Assembly (NCBI GenBank): GCA_032358165.1
Contig: JAALGY010000017.1
Span: 930,001 to 994,000, forward strand
Length of the DNA stretch: 64,000 bases
Origin: Diplosphaera chodatii
Taxonomy: Eukaryota > Chlorophyta > Trebouxiophyceae > Prasiolales > Stichococcaceae
Direction of reading: 5' to 3'
Shown piece by piece: positions 35,960 through 47,900 of this stretch; the first letter of the stretch is position 1; the number at the start of each line of letters is the position of its first letter. A program made the position numbers and the translations under genes. Under the pieces are notes generated by a model. The model was given only the letters and a program-made list of their open reading frames with translations, made no database searches and was not told where the DNA came from.

Positions 35960-36574
35960 AAGCGGCGTGGCACAGCATGGAGACAATGCATCCAGCAGAT
36001 GGACCCGCGCACAACCAGGATAAGCAGCTGCATGGCAGAAGGGGCCAGCAAGCCACCTGCAGGCGCCATGGCATGGTCAAAGTTTTGGGCGTCCTGAGAG
36101 GAAGGGCTTTGGCGGCGTGCCGCGCAGCACACCTTGGCAGTGGAGCGGCCCTGCCACATCTCCATGAGGCGATATGAAAGTGCGCAGCTAGACAGACATA
36201 CAGCCGGCGCCGACCATGCAGGCACATTTATAGGCAGGAGCAACAGCTAGGGGCCAGCTTAGGCAGAGCAGACACACAAGTGCCATTCCTCGGTTGAGCA
36301 TAAGCACAGGCAGAGGGATTCGAGACCACGAAACGTTCGGCCTGCTATTGCAAATTGGCTGGACTCCTGCATCTACTGGTTGATCGCAAAGAGGTGCCGT
36401 TCTGCCAGAGTTGCAATTGTGGCACTCGGTGTTGCAAGCCGATGTCAAAACTTAACAAGGTAGCAATGGTGGCACAGTCTGTTGAGACGTTCGTGCAACA
36501 GACACCGCAGACACCTAGTGTTTCTTTGTGCACCTCGTTGATGCCCTGACACAATGCTGAGCTATATATGGCGC
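35960..36574. other. Convergent intergenic region
   Basis: Lies between two genes that end towards each other. No exon was recognised on either strand. Confidence 0.5.
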
Positions 36575-39500
36575 TCAGACTCCAAGATCCACAGCCACCA
36601 TCTTTGCAGCAATTGGGTGAAGGTGCTCCCGTGTTGCCTTGAACGTGTCCTGCACAACACCCACAACGTCCTGCTCGACAGCATGGCATGTGTCTGATGA
36701 CATCCGACAGCAAGGAGCTGGCCTTCCTGTTGGAGATGCCGGCGCAACCACCATGCAGAACACGATGCCCATGGACAGTCTGGACCGTGGCAGCCCTACA
36801 AAGGGTGTGACTGCCGCACAAGGTGACATCTGGCACTCTTGCTACTGGTGCTCACCTGCGCAAGCGTCGTGCCCTCAGCGCCGCTGCCGGCCAGCGCCTT
36901 GTACAGCGGCCGCAGGTACTTCATGCGCCCCTGCTCCCTGAGGAACGCGACCGTCTGGTCGTGGACCGCCGTGTCGCCTGCAGCAAGGTGCATCACCACA
37001 ACCCATCATCATCACAGCAGTCTGCAATCAAAATATGTGTACAGGTTGTCCATGCACCAGGCACTAGTACAGCTGCAGCCACTTACTGCTGTGCATCGTG
37101 GTCTCTCCTGAAACCGCCATGTCTTGTAATCGTCAATAGATAAGCGCAATCACATGGCTGACCTGCTTGCAGGCAGAGGCGGTACCAGCTGCCGCGGATC
37201 TCTGCATTCTTGGAGGCATCGAAGCCGTAAACCGCCGCCATTGCACGTGTAGTCTTTGGGTGCATCGGCTGCATCGCCCGGAACTCCAGCAGCTTGTCCT
37301 GCAATCATGGGCGCAGACATCTTGTGTATTCAGATTGTATCCCAATTAGCTCCCAGTGCACTAAGCAAGCCCGTCACACTCACAGCTTGCAGCATCACAG
37401 ACTTTGTTGAGTTGGCCCCATGACTGGGGTGGCCTCACCAAGAAGAAGCAGACTTGCTCGGCGCCCCAGCCATTGATGTCGTCAGCAGAGGCGTTGGGCG
37501 GCCCATTGCTGCCGACGGCCATCACATCACATGTGTGCCACCTGCGATGGTGAACCATGACCGGTTGCAGTGCCACAACTGAGCTGATATGTGAGTGCAT
37601 GTGCACAGGCACGACCAGGCAGAGTCGTGGTGGACATATGATAACAGTAAAGTACAGGCACACCTGCGAGCCAGGTCCTCTGCTGCCTTGCCCAGGCTGG
37701 AGTCATACTCGTTCTTCACGGGCGGCATGCCTGTAGTTGTATAGGGCAATGACATGTCCATGCATCGAGGGTGGGAAGCTAATACCACTGTGTAGGCAGT
37801 TTTGTGTGCAGATTGCATGCACAGGTCAGTGCTCACGGTGGCTTACGCACCAGGCTTGTAGTACCAAGTGTCCCAGTCGATGTCTTTCGTGGCTGGCACG
37901 TCCTGCAGGACCAGTGCCTTGAGTGTTTGCATAGGTTGCTAGCAATGTGCGAGCAGAGCTGGTTGCATCCGAAGCATTATGATCTGGTGGTGGGTAGCAG
38001 GCTCGAGCACCTTGAAGTAGTCAAGGTAGTACTGCTTGAAGGCGTTGCTGTCTACGTTGCCATGCGCAAATGTCTTCAGATAATCCCGCATGAAAGCCTC
38101 AAAAGGCTCATCGCCCCCTGCCATGGTCTGCAGGTAGTACAGGAAGTAGAAGCCCTTCCTGCGACCGCAAATGTGAATGTCTGTTTGAAGATGCACATCA
38201 ACAAGCGGCCTGCAGAGAACACACAACAGTGTTCATGGAGTACACATGGCAGGTACATAGATGGGGGTCCTCTCAGTCGCACTCGTATGGAATGCGTGAA
38301 AACGCGTCATCAGGGTCTCCTCCATTGGACAGGTCTGGGACCAGCCGTGTGTAGGGGTGATCAGCGCCTATCGTTTTCACCTGCATGCCAGAGCCACTGG
38401 TCTCCGGTTTTTGGGCATAGTGGGAAAATGTCAAACCCTGCCATGGGCATCTGTTCCAGTGCCCCATGGATGCAGCCCTGTCGAATGTTTCAATCAGCCT
38501 GCGGCACATGCAATGCAAGAGCAACTCACTGCATCCGCAAGTGCTGTAGCGCCCTGCGAAGCGCCAAAGTAGAAGGCGGCCTTGCCCTCAATGCGGCCAA
38601 TGGTCTTGCGTTCCAGGAACATAGTCCAGCCTAGGATTTTATATAGGCATCGTCGAGATGGGTGAACATCCGTATCTGGACAAGCACACGGCTTGCAAGG
38701 CAACGAAGCCTTCGAAGGTACCCTGGGTACGACCATCTTCACATTGATAGCAGGTTTTGTTGCAGCAGCAAACTGTCTGTGATGCGGGGCTGAGGAAGAC
38801 ATGAAAGTCTTACTTATGTGGACATCAGTCACCTTCGTTGAGCCAGAAGTCCTCCCATGAGGCACACGACACCAGGTTGCCGGTCCACGAGTGTGCAATC
38901 TGCACCAAACTAGCCCATGTCACCAATGTGGCTGCTGCGCAGTTTTGGAGTTGATCAGACCTTGCTCACTGCCTATATAATGCAGCTCCTGTAGCCCACA
39001 AGTGTTTCATTCACAGCACCTCATGGCAGATGACACGGTCCAGGCTGCGGTCTCCCGCCAGGAGGGTGGGCGTGACGTACGTCGTGACAGGGTTCTCCAT
39101 GCCTGCACACATTGTGACACGGCTGATGTCTCAAAACACTGATATCGAGGTATACCATCATGAACTGGGACTCCGCAGCAAGCAAAACCAGCAAGGGTGC
39201 TGATGGACCTCCATATGGGAAGCTGGGCGGCAGCACCAGCAGGTTGTACTCGCCCCACACATAGTCCCCCGCCAGCTTAATCGCTGCAGCCAGCAGTGAC
39301 ATCATTCATATGCTGTTTGCAGCGCAGGTCGGCATGAGTAGCTTGCAGGCTGTGGGTGTCCCTGCAGAAAAGACTTTGCAGGACCAGACACATCTCTCCA
39401 AGTCAGCGACATCTTTGCACACCCGTCTGCAGATAGCGGTCTGTGTTCTGGAACTCATACGCTGCGGCGTCCACGACGCTGGGCTCGCTCCAGACGCGTG

Positions 39501-41064
39501 ACAGCGGCCCGATGCGGCGCTCCTCCAGATCGCCCACCGCGATCGCCAGCAGGTATGACGGGATGGGCACCTGCACATCGGCACAACACCCTGAGCACAG
39601 TCTCCTCCTGTGAAGCTGTGGAACACAGAACATGGAACATTTCCACAGCCTCCATGTTGCCTGATGCACAGGCATGAGCCTGCTTCAAGGCAGCGAACAA
39701 GTCGCCAGCTGCAGTTTCTGCCGTTGCACAATGTGTGATGGACCGTGCAACCACCGACAGCTAAACCGGTGGTCGGTGCCACACCTTCTGCTCGAACCTG
39801 AACTCCCTGACGTCGCCAGATTGCTGCGGCTCGCTGACTGGCACCGCTGACATGAGCGCTGTCAGCTGGGCGGGCACTCGCACCCGCGCTGTGTACGTCG
39901 ACTTTACTGCTGGCGTGTCCTGTGTCAAGCAGTTCACCATATGCTTCCCAGCTTGCAGGTCGTTGTGTGCCTGACAGAAGCATATTGCAGGGGTGAGAGG
40001 CGTGCCACAGCAACATACCTGGCACGGCACAAAGGACCGTGCATGGATGGCCTGGCACTGGCTGCACGCAGGCGGCAATGCGGTTCGTGAGCATCGTCCC
40101 CTCATGCTGATGACACTCGCGCCTGCACGTTCGTGCGTTCATCGTGCATCTGCACCTGAAAAGGTAGGGATGCTTCCCGCCCGCAGTCTGCGCTGGGTCG
40201 AGGAACTGCAGTGCTGTTGCGCCTGGCGATGTCTCCCACCTGCAGCAGCATACCTTGTAGTGCCTGCTGTGCTCAGCATTTGTTAAGATCAGCATGCCCT
40301 ACAGTGACATTGCTACCTTTGCTCACTTAATGCGAATTTGCAGTGTTGCTTCCTTGGCGAGCGGACGTGGCAACTGGATTGTCAATGCCGCGCCAAGTGC
40401 CTGCAACGTGTAGTCACAAGATTCGTGTGATGCTGTTTGAACATGTCACTGTCTGCCATACGCTGATCAGTTGAGGTGTACCCAAATGTTGGTCGCTGGA
40501 CCTACATCGCTATGCTCGCCCATGTGATGCTGCAGGGGGGATCCATCTTCGGAGGTGATCTCATGGATCTGCAGGTCACGCGTGTCCAGCACCACGCTGC
40601 TGACGTGGTCATCCAGGGCGTTCAGGGTAATCTGCGGGCAGTATGCATCCAAGTGCGTTCACCGCACAGCATTGCAACGCGAGAGAGATAGCTGGCTGAT
40701 CAATCTGAACACATTGAGCAGCCTCAGTCACCGTTGCTGCTCCGCTGATTGTCTTCGAGTCGAATGACACGTCCAGATCGAAGTCGTTGTGTACGACCCT
40801 GATGGAGCGCGCATTTGCATAGGACGAATGCTCAAGCCTGCTGCCTTCGACGGGGACCGTCATCTCAGCAGCACAGCAGATGCCGATGTTGCGTTTGAGG
40901 TTAGTGATACGGCCTACAGATATCACATCAAGCCTCAATGCAGAATGGCGCAGCGCCGCACAATGTGGCACGGTGGCAGCTAGACACCGGGTGCTCAGCT
41001 GAGCCCGACACAATCGATGGGCGCAGAGCACTGAGGACCGTAGGGCATGCCGAGCGGCTATCAT
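36575..41064 (-). CDS. LTA4H: Leukotriene A4 hydrolase-type M1 aminopeptidase
   Basis: Zinc aminopeptidase of the M1 family, LTA4H branch. Nineteen exons agree in phase and encode 689 residues: 41064-40732, 40631-40506, 40400-40327, 40239-40156, 40061-40019, 39919-39785, 39570-39423, 39283-39209, 39102-39020, 38899-38833, 38630-38530, 38380-38283, 38158-38011, 37902-37851, 37730-37664, 37541-37439, 37298-37163, 36977-36856, 36649-36575. Seen: GGKHPYLF and [15 protein letters not shown] near residues 195-220, exopeptidase motif GGMENP (about 339-344), and HEIAH at 366-370 followed 19 residues later by Glu389 in WLNEG, the exact HExxH-x18-E spacing. The C-terminal helical domain ends with [12 protein letters not shown]. 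An extra N-terminal stretch of about 70 residues, rich in Arg, Ala and Ser, may target an organelle. Peptide cleavage is the likely role; an epoxide-hydrolase role is not implied. Confidence 0.95.
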
Positions 41065-41396
41065 CGGGCTGCAAATGCCAAAATGCGTGGGTCCGTGGGA
41101 TCACGCATGGTTCATGCAGGGCATACCATGCCCTGGAGTGAATCTATCTGCCAGCTACAATCCGTTTAACCTGCGCACTTTACAACCAATGATACAAATG
41201 TCGAAGCACTCCTCCTGCCAAAGGCTGAGCACATGCATGTACAAGTCTACAAAGCATCGTTGCTTGTGTCAGCTGCCATGAACGTTTCCTGAGCATCTGG
41301 TTCCCAAGATTGCATTGCTGCAACCATACATCCTGCGTCTTGCCAGCGCCATGGCGGGCATTTCGTATGCTACAGCCTTGTACAGACTACAGCGCC

Positions 41397-44235
41397 CTAT
41401 GACACCTCCTCGAAGTCAGCCGGCGGCTTGCCGCAGGCATGCAGCCCCAGGTAGGGCTCCCTGCAACAGCCGGAATAGAGAATCCCCTGGGTTTGGGTTT
41501 GACCATAAACTAGGTAATGGGCATGACCGCCACACCCTTGTAAACAGACCATCAGCACTCTTGAAAACAATGGCAACATCTGTATGGCGCACCGGCACAG
41601 CCAGCAGAACTCGTGACCACAGCCACCCAAGGTCTTCGGGCACTGCATGTACCTGCAGCCAGCAAGAGCACAGCACCAGTTAACAACCCGCAGCGGCAAT
41701 CGCAGCGCCCCTGCAGAGGGCAGGCAGATGGTGGTGATCAGCAAACTACTTGTGCAGCAGGGTGCAGCTGGCACGCACTTGCAGCCGCCGCCCTTCTCGA
41801 TCAGGCGGTAGCACTGCGGGCAGGCCTGCACCGCCTTCTTCTTCTTTGCAGCCCACTCCATCAGCTTTGCGTCCTGCAGTTGCCAAAACCATGCAGTCAA
41901 TCTTCGGTGACAGCGTGAATGCTTCGTTTCGTGGGCATGGTCTCTGGCATCTACGCTCGCACACAAATCATTGACAACAGCCTCGGTGGCAGGCTGCTCT
42001 GCTGTGTGCAAGGCGTTCATTAATGCCAAACCTGACTGTTGCGTGAAAGAGGCTGATTCACTGCCACAGCGGGAGGTCAAGCACGAACCTGGGTGTCAGG
42101 GCTGCACAGGGTGCCCTTGTGCTCAGCGCCGCCGCAGCGCGGGCAGTAGCGCGCCTTGCAGCTGGCGCCTGGGCACGGCAGCTGTTTCACACCAACCTGC
42201 ATGCATGTGTGTGATTCTTGGCACACTCCTCAACATACCGGGATGCTCGATGGCCACTGCAAGTGTACGAGATACAGCCCTGAAGCGCAGGGGTTGCACT
42301 TCTGGAGTGATAGGCAGAGGAATGGAAAGAGTGTGTTGATTTGATGTGGCACAAGGAAAGGCGCACCACTACCCAGCGGCGGCGCAGGCCACAGCCCGTC
42401 ATGCGACGCGCCCGCACAGTGGTGGCGACTGCGTTGCGGATGTCGGTCACGGGAAAGCTGCCTTTGTGCCCGCACGCCGTGCAACTGCGAATGATGAGCA
42501 GGAGCATGTATCAGGTTATCTTGCACCGAGCCGCAGCAAGGCGGCCCAATATGGGTGTACCACCGTGCAACTGTGCATTCAAGGGTCGAGACTGACCCCA
42601 AGCGTGTATTACACCTGGACTTGCTGTGCATGCATGGCAGCAGACCTCACCCAAAGGGCACCGCACGAGCGGCTGCAATGCGTGCCTCGCGCCGTGCATC
42701 TGCCAGGCTGATCTGCAGCAGCTCTGTTGGACGTAGCGCTACCGCTAGGTGGCTGTGCGCATACGTGCCAGGACACCTGCAGCATGTCAAAGCAACATGT
42801 TGAGCTGACGAAGCACTGCTGACACTTGCCTTGCCCTGTGTGCCTTGGCCATTGGCTTATGTTCCATACGGCAGCATGTGCTGGTGCAGACACCAGAGTC
42901 ATGCTGCTTCCTCATGTGCCCGTGCCACCTGTGCTCTGTTGCTGAGAAGGCATCGTCAGGTCCCAGGCTGTCGGCAGCGAATGCGAGGCACTTGAGCGAA
43001 TCAAGGCCCGCCTGTCGTTGCACGCACATATACTGAGCTCCATTGCACAAGATGGGACCTGCGGGTTCGTTTATCTTGAGGATGACAGCATCACCCAGGG
43101 GGACTCGGCAACATCAAGCGTGGCTACCTGCAGCCCATGGGTGTAGCAGATGTACTGGCGCAGGCAGAGTGTACAGACGGCATGGCCGCGGCTGCAGGCA
43201 GCCAGGCTGTGCTGAGGGGTGGCGTCCCCGCACAACTCGCAGATGCCACCATCCTCATTGCTGCCTGCTGTGCGGATGGCCAGGCCGCTGCTCATGCTGC
43301 CGCCGTTCACGCTGTGCACCCCCTGGCTGGGCGTGTCTGTGGTGCTTGCAACCGGCTTTGGAGCCATGCCAGGTAGAACGAAAGTGGCATCAGCTGCAGC
43401 TGCGGCTGCCAAACGGCTGAGGTACTGCGCAACTGACGGCAGCTGGTTTGGAGGCAGCCCATCGCTTGCTACATATGCTGCTGCCAACCTTTCCCTGTGG
43501 CAGGTGTCCTCTTCGTCAGTGTTCCGAGCTGCGACTGACTAAATGTGCAACAACGCATGCAAACAGTGAGGTCACAACCAGATGCATGAGATTGAGGTTG
43601 CATTGGTCATGACTCAGGCCATCATCGAAATGTACCTGAACAGATCTGAGGAGGCCAGGTCTTGCACTGCTGCGCACACCGAGTAGAACCTCGTCTCGAC
43701 ATTATCAGACCCATCTCTGCCATTTGCCTGCCTCTGCTGTAGCAGCGCTCGCAGTGCAGCAGGTGGCTGACTGGGGAATGTGCCCAGCAGGAGCGCAAAG
43801 CCTTCCCTGCGGAACAGCGCAAACATACGCAGGTTGCCATGTGTTGATGTCAGGTGTCACTTCGTTTCCATCTTTATAGCTTGGTAAGGATGGTGTGCTA
43901 TCCTCTCATGCCATCATCATGCATTAGGAGGAGCGGCGCACCTGGTAAAGCAATTCAGCTGTGCAACACCCTCCAGATCCACGTCCGGCTCGCCAATCCA
44001 TGCAGGCACTCCGTCGATGACTGCAGCAGGACGTAAGCCACTAGATCAGACAGACTGTCATGCTGAGTGCCCGGCATCCCCATGCCATGCCAGCACGACT
44101 TGCAAAGCGGTGCTGCTGGACATGCATCGCGCCCCGCAAGGCTTGCACTTTCGTACGCTAAGTGCTCACCCTGCTGCCGCAGTGCTGCCTGATCCACCTT
44201 TGGCAGGCTGTCCGGTCCGTCCCTGCATGCTCACA
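41397..44235 (-). CDS. RBR (RING-IBR-RING2) E3 ubiquitin ligase
   Basis: Ubiquitin ligase in which RING1 binds the E2 and a RING2 Cys carries ubiquitin. Phase-consistent exons: 44020-43942, 43806-43636, 43494-43128, 43074-42929, 42752-42651, 42484-42373, 42196-42089, 41873-41779 and 41652-41397; an exon ending at 44170 fits upstream, but the start codon was not fixed. RING1 is CELCGDA with CSRGHAVCTLCLRQYI; the IBR part has CTACGHK, LPCPGASCKARYCPRCG and GAEHKGTLCS; RING2 is ACPQCYRLIEKGGGCKYMQC then CGHEFCWLC. Before these lies SLADARREARIAAARAV, a helix. The last exon is read without an intron to EEVS-stop; a donor inside it after FCWLC would shift the frame. Subfamily not assigned. Confidence 0.85.
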
Positions 44236-44982
44236 GGGCAGGTGCCAGTCAGTGACATCAGGCGCGTGCCGGCTGCAGCGCATCGCGAGGCAGTCTTGAA
44301 CCCTCGACAACATGCCATGCATCACTCCAGCGCGCACATGGCCAGATTGAGGCCCAACATCTTGCACCCAAGCCAACCCCAGCTGCAGGACGATGTTTTC
44401 CGGAAGCTGCCTGCGCCTGTTGCGCGGGCGGTGCATGCGCGACGGCGCGCAATGATACAGCATGTCATCAGCAGCGCACCTACGACGGTCAGGCAGCCTG
44501 AAGAGGCTCCGCATCGCCGGAGTCTGCCCCGGACAACCAAAAGTCAAGTTGGTTCCGTTTCAAGTCAGCCTGGGCGCGCGATCCGCTACGATCATCACAT
44601 AGAGTACACCGCCTCGTCTGTATACAGCGCCTTGTGCGTTGCAGGCAATGGCAATCCGGTGGGTGTTCTGGGACAACCTTTTCTAGGTGGCTTGCGTAAT
44701 CTTCACAAAGGGAGATGGATTTTCCTGCACCTCGCTCCCTCGCTCAGACCAGGGTGCTGCCCTGCATGCACAGCAGCACTGTCCTGCGTGATCTTAGCTA
44801 CTGCACCATTCCTCAGAGACGTGCCCTTCTGCATGCCTTCCTCTCAAAGCCGTGTCGATCAGCAAAGCATCGTTTGGAGTGGGTACGTTGCAGGCACTGG
44901 ATGAGCTCTCACCCTGATGTAGAGGCGCACATGCGATGCATGTAGGAAAAGCAGCATGTTGTGATCACGCATAGGTGCAAGC
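44236..44982. other. Divergent region between RBR ligase and methyltransferase-like gene
   Basis: Should hold both promoters and possibly the first exon of the RBR gene. A continuous minus-strand frame (44158-44547) covers part of it but has no motif to prove that it is coding. Confidence 0.4.
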
Positions 44983-47900
44983 ATGGATCCGACCACTCAG
45001 AGCTCCAAGGATCACGCAGTTGCCGACGCTCAGGACGAAGGGCACACCGGGGCAGATCGGCGCCGCCATGCAAAGCCTCAAACAGCGGCGCAGGATGCGG
45101 CACACGGTCCGTCCAGACGGGCCTTGGTGCCAGCTGCAATTGAAGACCAGAAACCCTACATATCAACTCCACCACAGCTGGCCCAGTGTCAGCGTCAGAA
45201 GGTGAGGCTGACGCACGGTTGCTGGGATGAGTGGCGCCACTGCAGTGCATGTGGCTGGACCGTCGAGTACATTTTGTTGTCCGGGGCCTGTTCAGCGTTT
45301 ACTTCAAGGCCGATGGATTAAACATCATAACTGATGGTCAGCATCTGCTTCTCCTACCGTGATGCAATCAGGGGTTTGATGACCTCACTGCTGACCGTTG
45401 CAGAGGGCGCTTATGGACGTATCAGACATAGTGATTGACCTCTGCGGGAGCAGCAGCGATGAGGATGCCGGTCCGGACGTCGCTCACAGCACGCCACAGC
45501 AGCAGCTCAGCCGCGGTGTGCCTGCAAAGGAGCAGAGTGACGCAGGACTACCCCAACAGGGGGCCAACGCAGCGAAGACCAAGCAGCACGGCACTGCTGC
45601 AGCACAGGCCATGTCGGACAGACTACGGCTGCCGCATCCACGCAGCCGCTCCCGCGCTGCACAGGACCAGTCGCGGAAGCGGAGCAAGCATGCAGCCATG
45701 CTGCCATCAGGTGCAGCTGGTGATGCAATGTCACCGGCAGCAGTGACAGCAGCATCATCGCCCGGAAGCCAACATGCGGCAGCAACAGCAGCAGTGGCAC
45801 CTGAAGCATACTTTGATGGCGGCACTGCGCATCAGCAGCAGGCAGCTGTAGATGCCGGGACCCGCGGCCAGCAGACTCGGGGGCCAGTACGCTTTGCACA
45901 TGGGCCAAGCACGCCACAGAACACCCACAAGCACAGTATGTACATCTGCACCTGTTGTCTGCTGTCGTCATGTTACAAGGGTCTTGCATTGCGCTGCAGA
46001 TGTCCGCCAAGAAGTCATGCCAAATAATCGCGGTGACGAGTTACACCAGTTGGCTGACCCCTTCCAATAGCTGCATGTGCTCATGCAGGATCACAGCAAC
46101 AAGCTAAAACAGACAGGCCTGCAAGCCCGAAGCGCAGGGCATCATCATTGCGCGCAGTCGATTGCGAAACACATGTTCGCAAGAAGCTGGCGATCGATGC
46201 TACCGGCGTCGGCAATCCTGAGCACGTCCACGGACACAGCAACACGCAGCAGGTGCACCCCCTACAGTTTGATTGATGATGATGCTGAATAGCACTAGCC
46301 AATTCAACTGCATGATGTGCCTCTCCGCAGCAAGGCATCGTGATGTAATGAGTCCTGCCATCTACATCGGGCCTGAACCCGATGTAGCGTTTCAGGTGCA
46401 GCCGCGCGTACAGCAGCAACTGCACAAACAGCAGCAGCACGCTCAGGAACGGCCGCAGCATCAGTCACCCCATCCACCTGTCAGGCTGCCCCGCATCATG
46501 CAGCGCTGTCCAAAGGTGCTTCTAAAGCTGTCAATGCCTTCACGCGGATGTCCACACTTCATGACGTCAACCCTGCTTGCTTCTTGGTTGGACCTCATGT
46601 AGACATGTCCCTGCTCGTGTCCGCAGATCTGGTTAATTGAGCTCTTTTCAGGCAGCCAGGAATTCACCACTTTTGCCGCATGCCAGCTTGGGATCCCCGC
46701 AGACCAGTGCATTACGATTGACAATGACTCCAGTGCGTCTGCACCGAGTGGTGTGCTCTGCCTGTACTCCTCTGGATGCCGACCAGTATTGACAATTCGA
46801 ATGGCACTGGCCTCGAACGAACAAAGGGTGCCTTCACTCGTTCCGCAGGCACGATGCCAAAGGTGCATGCTGATCTCTCGACATGGGACGACGAGGCTGT
46901 TCGCCACTTTATGGTGCGACCTACAAGTTCTCACTGTTGTCAGCTGCTCAGCTGCGGCACAAACGCATACAGTGTCAGTCATGCGCACATTTGAGACGAT
47001 GACCCTGTCCTGCTTCACGCAGGAGAAGTATGGCATCGCAGAGCACGATTGTGTCATTCTGTGGGCGAGCCCGCCCTGCACTGCATACTCACCAATGGGC
47101 AGGCTGCGGCGCAAGGGTGGGTGACAACCGACTTGCAAATCAAAGCCACAATTGCGTGCACTCATGGCGCCTGACTTCGTGCAGCATGCTCCGCTTGGTG
47201 GTGCTTTTTGACAGGAAAACCATCCCATGTTACCGCCGCTGTGGGAGAGTCCAGCAGATGCACACCTTGCTGCGCAGGTCCGCCCAACCTGGCACTGGCT
47301 GATGCATGTGTCGCTGTAGTATTTGCCTTCCTTCGGTAAGCTGCTGTGGCCATGCGGCTGAGTGACAGAGGTGCACATATGTTTATGGCAGCTTCAGTAG
47401 CTTAGCCCTGGCACCATGTCAATGTTTTCCTCTGCTACATCAGATGATGCGTATCACTGCACAGGGTGCTCAACGTGACCAGGTGGTATATTGAGGTGGG
47501 CAACGCATGGAGTCATGCTATGTGCATTGATTGTGTGACACCGTAGGGCGCAATGCATGGCAATGTCGATGTCGATGTGGGTGGGACAACCGGGTCCGGT
47601 GTCAGTGTGCAGAACCCTGCGAAGGGCATCCTGGCAGACCGACAGGTGCTGCGTGACGGCCTGAAGGAGGTGGCACCTGGGCATGTGCGCTATGAGGTGT
47701 CCTATTGCCACTATGGCGCCACAATGGTGAGTTGCGTATTTTTTGGACGGTTTGATGGTCACACGTGGGTGTCCCATCACCTTCTGGGCCAGCCTGCTGA
47801 AGTGCCGACTCGTTGTGACATCAAGCGCACATGTCCTCCCCAGTAGCACATGCTTGTGATGCCGTTCATTGTACATTGCAGCGGAAGGAGACCTTTATTT

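Noticed and set aside
40230..40327. Extra LTA4H exon reading [14 protein letters not shown]
   Set aside because: Its phase does not fit either neighbour, and the direct join IRIK-WETSPG matches the family alignment.
46461..47378. 305-codon minus-strand frame
   Set aside because: It lies opposite the methyltransferase catalytic exons, whose motifs and splice phases are clear.
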